Shown here piece after piece: positions 26,169 through 34,636 of a stretch of DNA of 64,000 bases (positions within the stretch are counted from its first letter, which is position 1; every line of letters begins with the position of its first letter). The position numbers were made by a program, and so were the translations under genes. A model generated the notes under the pieces. It had not been told where the DNA came from. It made no database searches and was given only the letters and a program-made list of their open reading frames with translations. The DNA comes from Bradyrhizobium sp. CB2312 (GTDB lineage: Bacteria; Pseudomonadota; Alphaproteobacteria; Rhizobiales; Xanthobacteraceae): positions 4,237,501 to 4,301,500 of the forward strand of contig NZ_CP121668.1 in the NCBI RefSeq assembly GCF_029714425.1, in the 5' to 3' direction.

Positions 26169-26813
26169 ATGTGGAGCCTACCGCCAAGCGATAGCGTGCT
26201 GCATTTCCTGTCGCTCGTCGCGGTCGCGGCGCAAGGCATGACGGCCGCGCTCGCCGCCGGCCGCCGCAGCATGGACTGGCTGGGGGTGTGCTTCCTCGGC
26301 TGCATCACCGCGCTCGGCGGCGGCACGCTGCGCGATCTCTTCCTCGGGCACTATCCGCTGGTCTGGGTGCAGCACCCGATTTATCTCGCGCTTGCCGGCG
26401 GTGCCGCCTTCCTCACCATCCTGACCGCGCGCCTCGTGCACCGGCTCAAGGTCGCCTTCATCGTGCTCGATGCCATCGGCCTCGTCGTCTTCACCATGGC
26501 CGGTTGCGATGTCGCCTGGCAGATGGATGCCTCGCTGCCGATCGTCATCGTCTCCGGCATGGTGACGGGCTGCGCCGGCGGCATCCTGCGCGACGTGCTC
26601 TGCAACGACGTGCCGCTGCTGTTCCGCTCCGAGCTCTATGCCAGCGTCTCGGTGGTGACCGGCCTGTTCTATGCCACCGCGTTCGGCCTCAAGCTCAACG
26701 CCGAGCTCTGGACCATCCTGACCTTCGTCCTCGGCATCAGCTTCCGCCTGCTGGCGGTGCGCTACAAATGGGAGATGCCGAAATTCGTCTTCACGGAGGA
26801 CGAGAGGAGGTAG
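26169..26813 (+). CDS. TRIC-family (UPF0126/YicG) cation channel
   Basis: Bacterial TRIC proteins are trimeric K+-permeable channels formerly called UPF0126. The 214-residue protein has seven spans arranged as an inverted repeat. Each half has the conserved glycine motif: GGGTLRDLFLG (about 50-60) and GGILRDVLCND (about 135-145). The C-terminal span ends in the charged EMPKFVFTEDERR. A start at the ATG at 26169 fits the first span. It is transcribed alone and is followed by a family F repeat. Confidence 0.92.
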   Translation: MWSLPPSDSVLHFLSLVAVAAQGMTAALAAGRRSMDWLGVCFLGCITALGGGTLRDLFLGHYPLVWVQHPIYLALAGGAAFLTILTARLVHRLKVAFIVLDAIGLVVFTMAGCDVAWQMDASLPIVIVSGMVTGCAGGILRDVLCNDVPLLFRSELYASVSVVTGLFYATAFGLKLNAELWTILTFVLGISFRLLAVRYKWEMPKFVFTEDERR

Positions 26814-26840
26814 TCGCTCTTCGCCTCACTCTGTCCGCTA

Positions 26841-26963
26841 CGTCATGGCCGGGCTTGTCCGGCCATCCACGACCTTACCGCGGCACGAAGAACGTGGATG
26901 CCCGGGCCTTCGCCTCGCCGAAGCGGCTTCGGCCGCGCAGGCGGGACAAGCCCGGGCATGACG
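26841..26963. repeat. Repeat family F, elongated
   Basis: CGTCATGGCCGGGCTTGTCC and GGACAAGCCCGGGCATGACG arms. The right half carries an extra hairpin (GCCTCGCCGAAGCGGCTTCGG region) absent from the 11,708 copy. It fills the space between the TRIC-type gene and the cytochrome gene. Confidence 0.8.
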
Positions 26964-26988
26964 ATCTCCTGAATTCGGAAAGGACCAA

Positions 26989-28200
26989 CTACGGCTTCTC
27001 CTTCCTTGCCTTCGCCACCTGCGCCGGCGTCACCATCGGGCCGGCATTGCCCCAGGAGTTGCGGATATAGTTCGTCACCGCCGCGATCTCGTCGTTCGAC
27101 AGCTGCTTGGCATAGGCAGGCATCTCGCCGGTGTTGGGCGCCCGCGGCGTCGTCACGGTGTGGGCGCCGTCGAGGATGATGCGCAAGGTCGAGGACGGAT
27201 TGACCGATTGCAGCAGCGCGTTGCCGGGCAGCGGTGGATAGATCCGCGGCGCGCCCGAGCCGTCGGCCTCATGACAGGCGATGCAGAGCTTTGCGTAGAT
27301 GGCCTGGCCGGCTTTCATCTCGGCCTCGTCGGGCGGCGTCACGATGCTCTCGCGCCGTGACGGCGCCAGGCTCTTCAAATAGAGCGCGATCGCCGTCACG
27401 TCGGCATCGCTCATTTTCGAGGTCGAGTTGACGACCACCTCGGCCATCAGCCCGTCGGCATGACTCTTGGCATTACGTCCGCTCTGGAGATATTCGGCGA
27501 TGTCCTCGACGCTCCATGACTTCAGCCCGGTGCGCGCGGCGCCGTCGAGCCGTGGCGCGTACCAGCCGCCGACCTCGTTGCCGGAGAGCGCCTGCGCGGC
27601 CTTGTCCGCGCCAAAATAGTTCTTCGGGGTGTGGCAGGCGCCGCAATGGGCGAGCCCGGTGACGAGATAGCCGCCTCTGTTCCATGCCGCGCTCTGGCTC
27701 TGGTCCGGCTCGAACAGGCTGGGCTTGAAATAGAAGGCGTTCCAGACCCGCATCAGACGGCGATAGCCGAACGGCCAGCGCAGCTCCGGCGGCTTGTTGC
27801 GGTTCACCACCGGCGCCAGCGTGCCGAGATAGGCACGGATCGCCAGCGTGTCGTCCTTCGTCATCTTGGTGAAGTAGGGATAGGGGAACCCCGGATAATA
27901 GTACGAGCCGTCAGGCGCGATGCCGTAGCGGAGCGCGCGGGTGAAATCGGCATCCGCCCAGGCGCCGATCCCGGTGTCGCGGTCGGGCGTCAGGTTCGGC
28001 GCATAGACCGCGCCGAAGGGCGTGTCGATGCGCGTGCCGCCCGCGAACGGCCGCGCCGGATCGGCGGTGTGGCAGCCCGCGCAGCCGCCGGCCTCGACCA
28101 GCGTCTTGCCATAGGCGATCAGCTCTGGCGAAGGATCGGCGGCGAAAGCCGCGCTCGCAACTGCACTGCACAACGCGATCACTGCCAGAATCGTCCGCAT
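26989..28200 (-). CDS. Three-haem c-type cytochrome (alcohol dehydrogenase cytochrome subunit-like)
   Basis: This 403-residue periplasmic cytochrome resembles the cytochrome subunit of membrane-bound alcohol/aldehyde or gluconate dehydrogenases (AdhB type). A signal peptide (ILAVIALCSAVASAAFA) follows the ATG at 28200, which has AGGAGAG upstream. Three haem motifs are present: CAGCH (40-44), CGACH (186-190) and CIACH (306-310), with candidate Met ligands later in each domain (for example LMAEVV, GEMPAYAK). No dehydrogenase subunit is adjacent, so its partner must be encoded elsewhere. It is divergent from the oxidoreductase gene. Confidence 0.9.
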   Translation of the reverse strand: MRTILAVIALCSAVASAAFAADPSPELIAYGKTLVEAGGCAGCHTADPARPFAGGTRIDTPFGAVYAPNLTPDRDTGIGAWADADFTRALRYGIAPDGSYYYPGFPYPYFTKMTKDDTLAIRAYLGTLAPVVNRNKPPELRWPFGYRRLMRVWNAFYFKPSLFEPDQSQSAAWNRGGYLVTGLAHCGACHTPKNYFGADKAAQALSGNEVGGWYAPRLDGAARTGLKSWSVEDIAEYLQSGRNAKSHADGLMAEVVVNSTSKMSDADVTAIALYLKSLAPSRRESIVTPPDEAEMKAGQAIYAKLCIACHEADGSGAPRIYPPLPGNALLQSVNPSSTLRIILDGAHTVTTPRAPNTGEMPAYAKQLSNDEIAAVTNYIRNSWGNAGPMVTPAQVAKARKEKP

Positions 28201-28494
28201 GCCCGGTCTCTCCTGCGACCAATGGCCCGCATCCCGCAGGATCGGGCATCGATTCATTTCGCGACGACGGGGGTATGGTGACACAAATTGAAAATCCCCG
28301 GTGTGCTTCCGGCCACGAAATTGCGATTTTTACCCGGCGCTCCCTTTGGTCCAGATTTGTGATGCGGAGCGTGAAATATCCGACATAGAGTGGCGAAGGT
28401 GGTCGGCGCGCCCTAGCTAAAAACAACGGGCAGGCAACGGCTTAAGCGACCTAAAGCAACAAGTGCCTGAACAGGGCGGCAAAACGAGGACAGC
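28201..28494. promoter_or_regulatory. Divergent intergenic region, cytochrome / 2-oxoacid oxidoreductase
   Basis: This 294-bp gap must hold promoters for both flanking genes. I see no FNR/FixK box, and no hairpin or repeat. The right end contains GCTAAAAACAACGGGC and AAAGCAACAAG before the oxidoreductase start, but no confident promoter can be drawn. Confidence 0.35.
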
Positions 28495-31400
28495 ATGGGC
28501 ATCAACCAGGGTCCGATCAGTCTCGACCAAAAATACACCCAGCAAACCGGACATGTCTTCACCACGGGCATCCAGGCCCTGGTCCGCCTTCCCATGGCCC
28601 AGATCCGGCGCGACCGCGCCAACGGCCTCAACACCGCGGGTTTCATCTCCGGCTATCGCGGCTCGCCGCTTGGCGGCTACGACCAGCAGCTCTTCGCCGC
28701 CCGCAAGCATCTCGAACAGTACAACATCAAGTTCCAGCCCGGCGTGAACGAGGATCTGGCGGCCACGGCCGTCTGGGGCTCGCAGCAGCTCAACCTCTCG
28801 CCCGGCGCCAAATATGACGGCGTGGTCGGCATCTGGTACGGCAAGGGCCCCGGCGTCGACCGCTGCGGCGACGTGTTCCGCCACGGCAATGCCGCCGGCT
28901 CCGCCAAGAATGGCGGCGTGCTCTGCCTTGCCGGCGACGACCACGGCGCAAAATCCTCCACGGTTCCGCATCAGTCCGATCACGCCTTCATCTCGGCGCT
29001 GATGCCTTATCTCTATCCCTCGAGCATCCACGAGATGATCGAGATGGGCCTGCTCGGCATCGCGATGTCGCGCTATTCCGGCTGCTGGGTCGGCATGAAG
29101 GTGATCACCGAGACGGTGGAGACCACCGCCGAGATCGACCTCACCGACGAGATGAAACCCTTCATCATCCCCACCGATTTCGAGCTGCCGCCCGGCGGCC
29201 TCAACCTGCGCTGGCCCGACGACCGCTTCGAGCAGGATCGGCGCCTGCAGGATTACAAGGGCTTTGCCGCGATCGCCTTTGCCCGCGCCAACAAGGTCAA
29301 TCGCATCACCATGGATTCGCCGAACGCCCGCTTCGGCATCATGGCCTCGGGCAAGAGCTATGAGGACGTGCGCCAGGCGCTGCGCGAGCTGGGGATCACC
29401 GAGGAAGTCGCCGCAAAAATCGGCCTTCGCCTCTACAAGATCGGCATGCCCTGGCCGCTGGAGCCGGAAGGCGTGCGGCAGTTCGCCGTCGGGCTCGAGG
29501 AGATCTTCATCGTCGAGGAACGCCGCGAGATCGTCGAGAACCAGGTCAAGCAGGAGCTGTTCAACTGGCGCGACGATGTCCGCCCGCGCATCGTCGGCAA
29601 GATGGACGAGCACGACAAGCGTTTCCTCACCTTCGCCGCCGAGCTCAGCGTCGCCTCGCTCGCGACCTCGCTTACCGAGCGGCTTCTCAGGCTCGATCTC
29701 AACCCCGAGATCGCCGAGATGCTTCGCGCCAAGGCCGACTGGTTTAACGGCCGCCAGGCCACCCAGATGCAGGCGACGCCGCCTGTTTCCCGCGTACCGT
29801 ATTTCTGTTCCGGCTGTCCCCACAACACATCGACCAAGGTCCCCGAAGGCAGCCGCGCGCTCGCCGGCATCGGCTGTCACTTCATGGCGCTGTGGATGGA
29901 CCGCTCGACCGAGACCTTCACCCATATGGGCGGCGAGGGTGTGCCGTGGGTCGGCATCGCGCCCTTCACCAACGAGAACCATATCTTCGCCAACCTCGGC
30001 GACGGCACCTATTTCCACTCCGGCATTCTCGCGATCCGCCAGGCGGTCGCTTCCAAGGCCAACATCACCTACAAGATCCTCTACAACGACGCCGTCGCCA
30101 TGACCGGCGGCCAGCGCCATGACGGCGATCTCTCGCCCGAGAAGATCATGGCCCAGCTCCACGCCGAGGGCATCCGCGAGATCTATCTCGTCTCGGAAAA
30201 CCCGGACGCCTATCCCGCGGACACCATCGCGCCGGGCGTGAAGAAATATCATCGCGACGACTTGCAGAACGTCATGAAGATGTGCCGCGAGTTCAAGGGC
30301 ACCTCAGCGATCGTCTTCGTGCAGACCTGCGCCGCCGAGAAGCGCCGTCGCCGCAAGCGCGGCCTGATGGAAGATCCGGCGCGCCGCGTCATGATCAATC
30401 CGGCCGTCTGCGAAGGCTGCGGCGATTGCTCGGTGCAGTCGAACTGCATCTCGGTCGAGCCGCTGGAGACCGAATTCGGCCGCAAGCGCGCCATCAACCA
30501 GTCGTCCTGCAACAAGGACTATTCCTGCCTGAAAGGCTTCTGCCCGTCCTTCGTCAGCATCGACGGCGGCGCGCCGCGCCATCGCGCGCCGGCCGAGTTC
30601 GCCGACATCGGTGCGCTGCCCGAGCCGGCCTCGCGCCCGGCACTGGACAAGCCCTACAACATCGCGGTCGGCGGCGTCGGCGGCACAGGCGTGCTCACCA
30701 TCGGCGCGCTGCTCGGCATGGCCGCCCATATCGAGGGCAAGGCCTCGATGATCCTCGACATGTCGGGCCTCGCGCAAAAGGGCGGGGCGGTGCTCAGCCA
30801 TGTGCGTCTGTCTGACCATCCGGCGGAGGTGACCTGCTCGCGCATCGTCACCGGCACGGCCGATCTCGTGCTCGCCGCCGACGAGGTGGTCGCGGTCGCC
30901 AAGGATACGATCTCGCTGTGTGATACCAGCCGCACCCGCGGCATCATCAACAGCCACGTCATTCCCACCGCCGACTTCATCCTCAACCGCGACTTCAATT
31001 TCCAGACCCGCAAGCTGAATGGCCTGCTGGAGACGGCGCTGCATAAGGACTCGGCGTTCTTCGACTTCACCAAGCCCGCCGAGCAGCTGCTCGGCGACAG
31101 CATCGCCACCAACATGATGATGATGGGCTATGCCTATCAAAAGGGGCTTTTGCCGCTGTCGGCCGAAGCGATCGAGCAGGCGATCGAGGTTAACGGCGTC
31201 TCGATCAAGATGAACAAGGAAGCCTTCCGCCTCGGCCGGCTCGCGGTCGCCGATCCCGCGCGTCTTGCGGAGATGCTGAAGGGCACGGATGAGGTGGTCG
31301 CGCCGAAGACGCTTGATGCCATGACGCTCGACGAGGTTATCGAGCACCGCGCCAAGCATCTGACCGCCTACCAGAACGGCCGCCTTGCCAAACGCTATCG

Positions 31401-31986
31401 CAAGCTGATCGACCAGGTTCGCGATGCCGCGAAGCAGGGCGGTTTTGGCGAAGCGCTGCCGCGCGCGGTCGCGGTGAACTACGCCAAGCTCTTGGCCTAC
31501 AAGGACGAATACGAAGTCGCGCGTCTCTTCACCGACGGTGCCTTCGAGCAGCAGCTGCGCGACCAGTTCGAGGGCGACTTCAAGTTCAGCTTCAACCTGG
31601 CGCCGCCGATTCTGGCGAGTGGCGTCGATGCGCTCGGCCGCCCGAAAAAGCGCGCCTTCGGCCCGTGGATGCTGAAGGCATTCCGTGTGCTCGCAAAATT
31701 CAAGTTCCTGCGGGGCACCCCGCTCGACATCTTCGGCCGCAGCGCAGACCGCAAGCTCGAGCGCGACCTGATCGCCGGCTACGAGAAGGACGTCGCCACC
31801 GTGCTCGGCCTTCTGTCCCCGGTTACGGTCGATACTGCGGTTGAACTCTTGTCACTGCCCGACCGCATCCGCGGCTACGGCCCGGTGAAGGAGAAAGCGG
31901 TTCAGGACGCCAAGGCCCGCTACGCCCAACTCGCCGCGGATCTTGCGAGCCCGCCGCCGGCGCCACGGCAGATCGCGGCGGAGTAG
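28495..31986 (+). CDS. Fused indolepyruvate/2-oxoacid:ferredoxin oxidoreductase
   Basis: This 1163-residue enzyme oxidatively decarboxylates a 2-oxoacid (arylpyruvate or branched-chain type) to an acyl-CoA and reduces ferredoxin. It is the single-chain fusion of IorA- and IorB-like parts used in aerobic proteobacteria. The N-terminal pyrimidine-domain region (to about 420) is followed by the TPP domain with FCSGCPHNTSTKVPEG, IGCHFMALWMD and GDGTYFHSG (about 440-520). A ferredoxin-like 4Fe-4S region has CEGCGDCSVQSNC and CNKDYSCLKGFC (about 640-690). The gamma domain starts near 715 with GGVGGTGVLTIG. It heads a long same-strand cluster of CoA-ester genes. The exact oxoacid is not shown. Confidence 0.92.
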   Translation: MGINQGPISLDQKYTQQTGHVFTTGIQALVRLPMAQIRRDRANGLNTAGFISGYRGSPLGGYDQQLFAARKHLEQYNIKFQPGVNEDLAATAVWGSQQLNLSPGAKYDGVVGIWYGKGPGVDRCGDVFRHGNAAGSAKNGGVLCLAGDDHGAKSSTVPHQSDHAFISALMPYLYPSSIHEMIEMGLLGIAMSRYSGCWVGMKVITETVETTAEIDLTDEMKPFIIPTDFELPPGGLNLRWPDDRFEQDRRLQDYKGFAAIAFARANKVNRITMDSPNARFGIMASGKSYEDVRQALRELGITEEVAAKIGLRLYKIGMPWPLEPEGVRQFAVGLEEIFIVEERREIVENQVKQELFNWRDDVRPRIVGKMDEHDKRFLTFAAELSVASLATSLTERLLRLDLNPEIAEMLRAKADWFNGRQATQMQATPPVSRVPYFCSGCPHNTSTKVPEGSRALAGIGCHFMALWMDRSTETFTHMGGEGVPWVGIAPFTNENHIFANLGDGTYFHSGILAIRQAVASKANITYKILYNDAVAMTGGQRHDGDLSPEKIMAQLHAEGIREIYLVSENPDAYPADTIAPGVKKYHRDDLQNVMKMCREFKGTSAIVFVQTCAAEKRRRRKRGLMEDPARRVMINPAVCEGCGDCSVQSNCISVEPLETEFGRKRAINQSSCNKDYSCLKGFCPSFVSIDGGAPRHRAPAEFADIGALPEPASRPALDKPYNIAVGGVGGTGVLTIGALLGMAAHIEGKASMILDMSGLAQKGGAVLSHVRLSDHPAEVTCSRIVTGTADLVLAADEVVAVAKDTISLCDTSRTRGIINSHVIPTADFILNRDFNFQTRKLNGLLETALHKDSAFFDFTKPAEQLLGDSIATNMMMMGYAYQKGLLPLSAEAIEQAIEVNGVSIKMNKEAFRLGRLAVADPARLAEMLKGTDEVVAPKTLDAMTLDEVIEHRAKHLTAYQNGRLAKRYRKLIDQVRDAAKQGGFGEALPRAVAVNYAKLLAYKDEYEVARLFTDGAFEQQLRDQFEGDFKFSFNLAPPILASGVDALGRPKKRAFGPWMLKAFRVLAKFKFLRGTPLDIFGRSADRKLERDLIAGYEKDVATVLGLLSPVTVDTAVELLSLPDRIRGYGPVKEKAVQDAKARYAQLAADLASPPPAPRQIAAE

Positions 31987-31994
31987 GCAGTCCC

Positions 31995-32084
31995 GTAGGG
32001 TGGGCAAAGGCGCAAAGCGCCGTGCCCACCATCTGTCATTGATCACGACGAAAACGTGGGTACGCTTCGCTTTGCCCACCCTAC
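31995..32084. repeat. Repeat family E (GTAGGGTGGGCAAAG palindrome)
   Basis: GTAGGGTGGGCAAAGGCG and GCTTTGCCCACCCTAC arms with inner GTGCCCACC and GTGGGTACGC. The same unit is nested in a family A repeat at 23,663. It follows the oxidoreductase gene by 8 bp. Confidence 0.87.
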
Positions 32085-32209
32085 GGCACCATCCCTTGCG
32101 TTGCCCGTCGGGCAAAGCACCCACGCCATGGGTCAATCCACCGGCACAAAAACATTCCACTTTACCGAAATTCGGAATTATCGTATTCGTCCATCACCTC
32201 ATCCCAGTC

Positions 32210-32625
32210 AGAGGGGCGTATCGCGATCGTCACGAAACGCGGGGTGAGCGGCGGTGGACACGGGCTGCGTTACGCGAGCGATTGTCTCGCGGCACGACGG
32301 GCGCGGTCTCGCGTACGGCAAAATCGTGTGGTCCTGACGCCCGGGGTCTGTGCGTCAAGTCTTGCGGGTCGCTCGCAAGCCGACGGGGGCAATAGTGCAT
32401 CGCTCCCCGGGGAGAGCGCGACATAAGCCGTAAAGCCACTGCGCAGGGAAGGCCGGATGTTTGGCTTCACCTGTATGCCGCTGTGCATCTGTTCTTCGCG
32501 CATTCGCACAGCGGACCGTGGGTGCCCAGCCGGCACCCGGTCTTCCCTGCGCCCTCTGTTTCGAGATGGAGCAAGACGGAAGCAAAGCTCGGGCGAACCC
32601 GCCGCGAGGATGCGGGGGTGTGTCT
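32210..32625 (+). repeat. Long dispersed repeat K, copy 1, with structured core
   Basis: About 415 bp here closely match the reverse complement of 63,225-63,690. Shared blocks include GAGGGGCGTATCGCGATCG, CCCGGGGTCTGTGCGTCAAG, TCGCTCCCCGGGGAGAGC and the region 32,441-32,552. That core folds as a 16-bp outer stem (32,441-32,456 with 32,537-32,552, one G-U pair) around an inner 9-bp stem (CCGCTGTGC with GCACAGCGG) and a short GGTGC/GCACC hairpin. Apparent ORFs here are shadows of the repeat. Confidence 0.8.
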
Positions 32626-32880
32626 GCAAGGCAAAGTCTCGTGCCCCGGACGCTGCGCAGCACGTAGTGATGCGCTGCACAGCCGGGGCCCATCTCGCAA
32701 CGAGTGCGGGGTGACATGGGTCCCGGCTCTGCGCAGCAACGCCGAGGCGTTGCTGCCGGGACACGAGAGCATCACCCCACTTGCGCCAACCCGCTGCCCT
32801 CTCGCGCGACGGAATATTTCCGCGCTTGCCAATCAGGCCGGTGCGGTTCAGAAAAACGAGCCAAGAAGAAACGCGAGCGG
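32626..32880. other. Intergenic sequence with palindromes
   Basis: No gene is supported. One palindrome is clear: GTCCCGGC (about 32,731) with GCCGGGAC (about 32,756), enclosing GCAGCAACGCCGAGGCGTTGC. The thiolase promoter, if separate from the oxidoreductase transcript, must lie here. Confidence 0.5.
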
Positions 32881-32891
32881 AGACCTCTGTT

Positions 32892-34049
32892 TTGACCATC
32901 AAGGGCAAGGCCTACATTGCCGGGATCTACGAACACCCGACCCGGCATGCGCCGGACAAATCCACCGCCCAGCTCCATGCCGAGGTCGCCAAGGGCGCGA
33001 TCGAGGATGCAGGGATCAGCAAGGACGATGTCGACGGCTATTTCTGCGCGGGCGACGCGCCCGGCGGCGCCTGGCCGATGGTCGACTATCTCGGCCTGAA
33101 CACCAAAAAGCTCCGCCACGTCGATTCCACCGAGACCGGCGGCTGTTCCTACATCATCCATCTCGGCCATGCCGCCGAGGCGATCGCCGCAGGCAAGTGC
33201 TCGATCGCGCTGATCACGCTCGCGGGCAAGCCGCGCACCGGCGTGATGCCGCCGCGTGCGGCTGGCGCCGAGGTCGATTTCGAATCCGCGTACGGCGCGA
33301 CCACGCACAATGCCTATGGCATGTGTGCCATGCGCCACATGCACGACTACGGCACCACCAGCGAACAGCTCGCCTGGATCAAGGTCGCGGCCTCCCATCA
33401 CGCCCAATACAATCCGCATGCGATGCTCAAGGACGTCGTCACCGTCGAGGACGTGCTGAACTCGCCGATGATCTCCGATCCGCTGCATCGCATGGATTGC
33501 TGCGTCGTCTCCGACGGCGGCGGCGCGCTGATCGTGACGACGCCGGAGATCGCGAAAAGGCTGAAGAAGCCGCAGGTGCGCTTGATCGGCCATGGCGAAG
33601 CCATGAAAGGCCCGCGCGGCGGCAAGGATCTCGATCTCACTTACTCCGCCGGCGTCTGGTCCGGTCCGCGCGCGTTCGAGGAAGCCGGCATCACGCCGAA
33701 GGACATCAAATACGCCTCGATCTATGACAGCTTCACCATCACCGTCTTGATGCAGCTCGAGGACCTCGGCTTCTGCAAGAAGGGCGAGGGCGGCAAGTTC
33801 GTCGCCGACGGCAATCTGATCTCGGGCGTCGGCAAGCTGCCGTTCAACACCGATGGCGGCGGCCTCTGCAGCAATCATCCGGTCAACCGCGGCGGCATGA
33901 CCAAGATCATCGAGGCCGTCAGGCAGCTGCGCGGCGAGGCGCATCCGAAGGTACAGGTCAAGAATTGCGATCTCGCCATCGCCCACGGCACCGGCGGTCT
34001 TCTGGGTGTTCGCCACGCCGCCTCGACGGCCATTCTGGAGCGCGTGTGA
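32892..34049 (+). CDS. SCP2-like thiolase (nonspecific lipid-transfer/acetyl-CoA acyltransferase type)
   Basis: The 385-residue protein belongs to the SCP2/SCP-x-like thiolase group acting on CoA thioesters. The TTG at 32892 (MTIKGKAYIAG...) is chosen; the frame extending to 32781 lies in repeat sequence. Family markers are THNAYGMCAMRHMHDYG, MDCCVVSDGGGALIV, DSFTITVLMQLEDLGFC, NTDGGGLCSNHP (His of the C-terminal active site) and AHGTGG. The usual first active-site Cys lies in the GGCSYIIHLGHAAEAI segment. The stop overlaps the next start (TGATG), coupling it to a DUF35 protein. Such pairs act as thiolases or as retro-aldolases in side-chain degradation; which applies is unknown. Confidence 0.88.
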   Translation: MTIKGKAYIAGIYEHPTRHAPDKSTAQLHAEVAKGAIEDAGISKDDVDGYFCAGDAPGGAWPMVDYLGLNTKKLRHVDSTETGGCSYIIHLGHAAEAIAAGKCSIALITLAGKPRTGVMPPRAAGAEVDFESAYGATTHNAYGMCAMRHMHDYGTTSEQLAWIKVAASHHAQYNPHAMLKDVVTVEDVLNSPMISDPLHRMDCCVVSDGGGALIVTTPEIAKRLKKPQVRLIGHGEAMKGPRGGKDLDLTYSAGVWSGPRAFEEAGITPKDIKYASIYDSFTITVLMQLEDLGFCKKGEGGKFVADGNLISGVGKLPFNTDGGGLCSNHPVNRGGMTKIIEAVRQLRGEAHPKVQVKNCDLAIAHGTGGLLGVRHAASTAILERV

Positions 34050-34438
34050 TGAGCGAAACGAAAAAGTATCCGGCCCCGGTGACCAATCCGGAAACCGCAG
34101 CGTTCTGGGACGCAGCGAAGCAGGGCAAGTTCATGATCAAGCGCTGCACCGCCTGCGGCGAAGCGCATTACTTCCCGCGCGCGATCTGCCCGTTCTGCTA
34201 CTCCGACAAGACTGTGTGGGAGGAAGCTTCGGGCGAGGGCACGATCTACACCTACAGCCTGATGCGGAAGTCGCCGACTGGTCCCTATGCCATCGGCTAC
34301 GTCACGCTGAAGGAAGGCCCGTCCGTGCAGACCAATTTCGTCGACTGCGATCTCGAGAAGCTGAAGATCGGCCAGAAGGTGAAGGTGGTGTTCAAGCCGA
34401 CCGACGGCGCGCCGCTGCCGTTCTTCACGCCGGTGTAG
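34049..34438 (+). CDS. DUF35 Zn-ribbon/OB-fold partner protein
   Basis: The 129-residue product has the rubredoxin-like zinc ribbon CTACGEAHYFPRAICPFC (two CxxC knuckles, about 34-51) followed by an OB-fold domain (TIYTYSLMRKSPTGPYAIGYVTLKEG...). DUF35 proteins bind CoA esters and form complexes with SCP2-like thiolases or aldolases. The start overlaps the thiolase stop by one base, strong support for a complex between the two products. Confidence 0.92.
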   Translation: MSETKKYPAPVTNPETAAFWDAAKQGKFMIKRCTACGEAHYFPRAICPFCYSDKTVWEEASGEGTIYTYSLMRKSPTGPYAIGYVTLKEGPSVQTNFVDCDLEKLKIGQKVKVVFKPTDGAPLPFFTPV

Positions 34439-34450
34439 TTGCTTTCTTCC

Positions 34451-34594
34451 TTCTCCCCTTGTGGGAGAAGGTGGCGCGAAGCGCCGGATGAGGGGTATCG
34501 CTCCGCGGAGAAGGCGTTCAATGCGGAGCCAACCCCTCACCCAAACGAGTACGTGGCCGGCACCTCGTAGCCCTCTCCCACAAGGGGAGAGGGC
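34451..34594. repeat. Repeat family H (CTCCCCTTGTGGGAGA type)
   Basis: TTCTCCCCTTGTGGGAGAAG and CTCTCCCACAAGGGGAGAG are inverted complements about 110 bp apart; each arm is itself a small hairpin. It separates the DUF35 and MaoC-family genes. Confidence 0.8.
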
Positions 34595-34636
34595 GCATCA
34601 ATGAGCACCGGTGAAATTCCGGGAGGAAGCAGAAAA

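Noticed and set aside
28417..30252. 611-codon minus-strand frame opposite the 2-oxoacid oxidoreductase
   Set aside because: Antisense shadow; the plus-strand product has complete TPP and Fe-S motifs.
32483..33727. 414-codon plus-strand frame spanning repeat K and the thiolase
   Set aside because: It reads the repeat and then an out-of-phase shadow of the thiolase gene.
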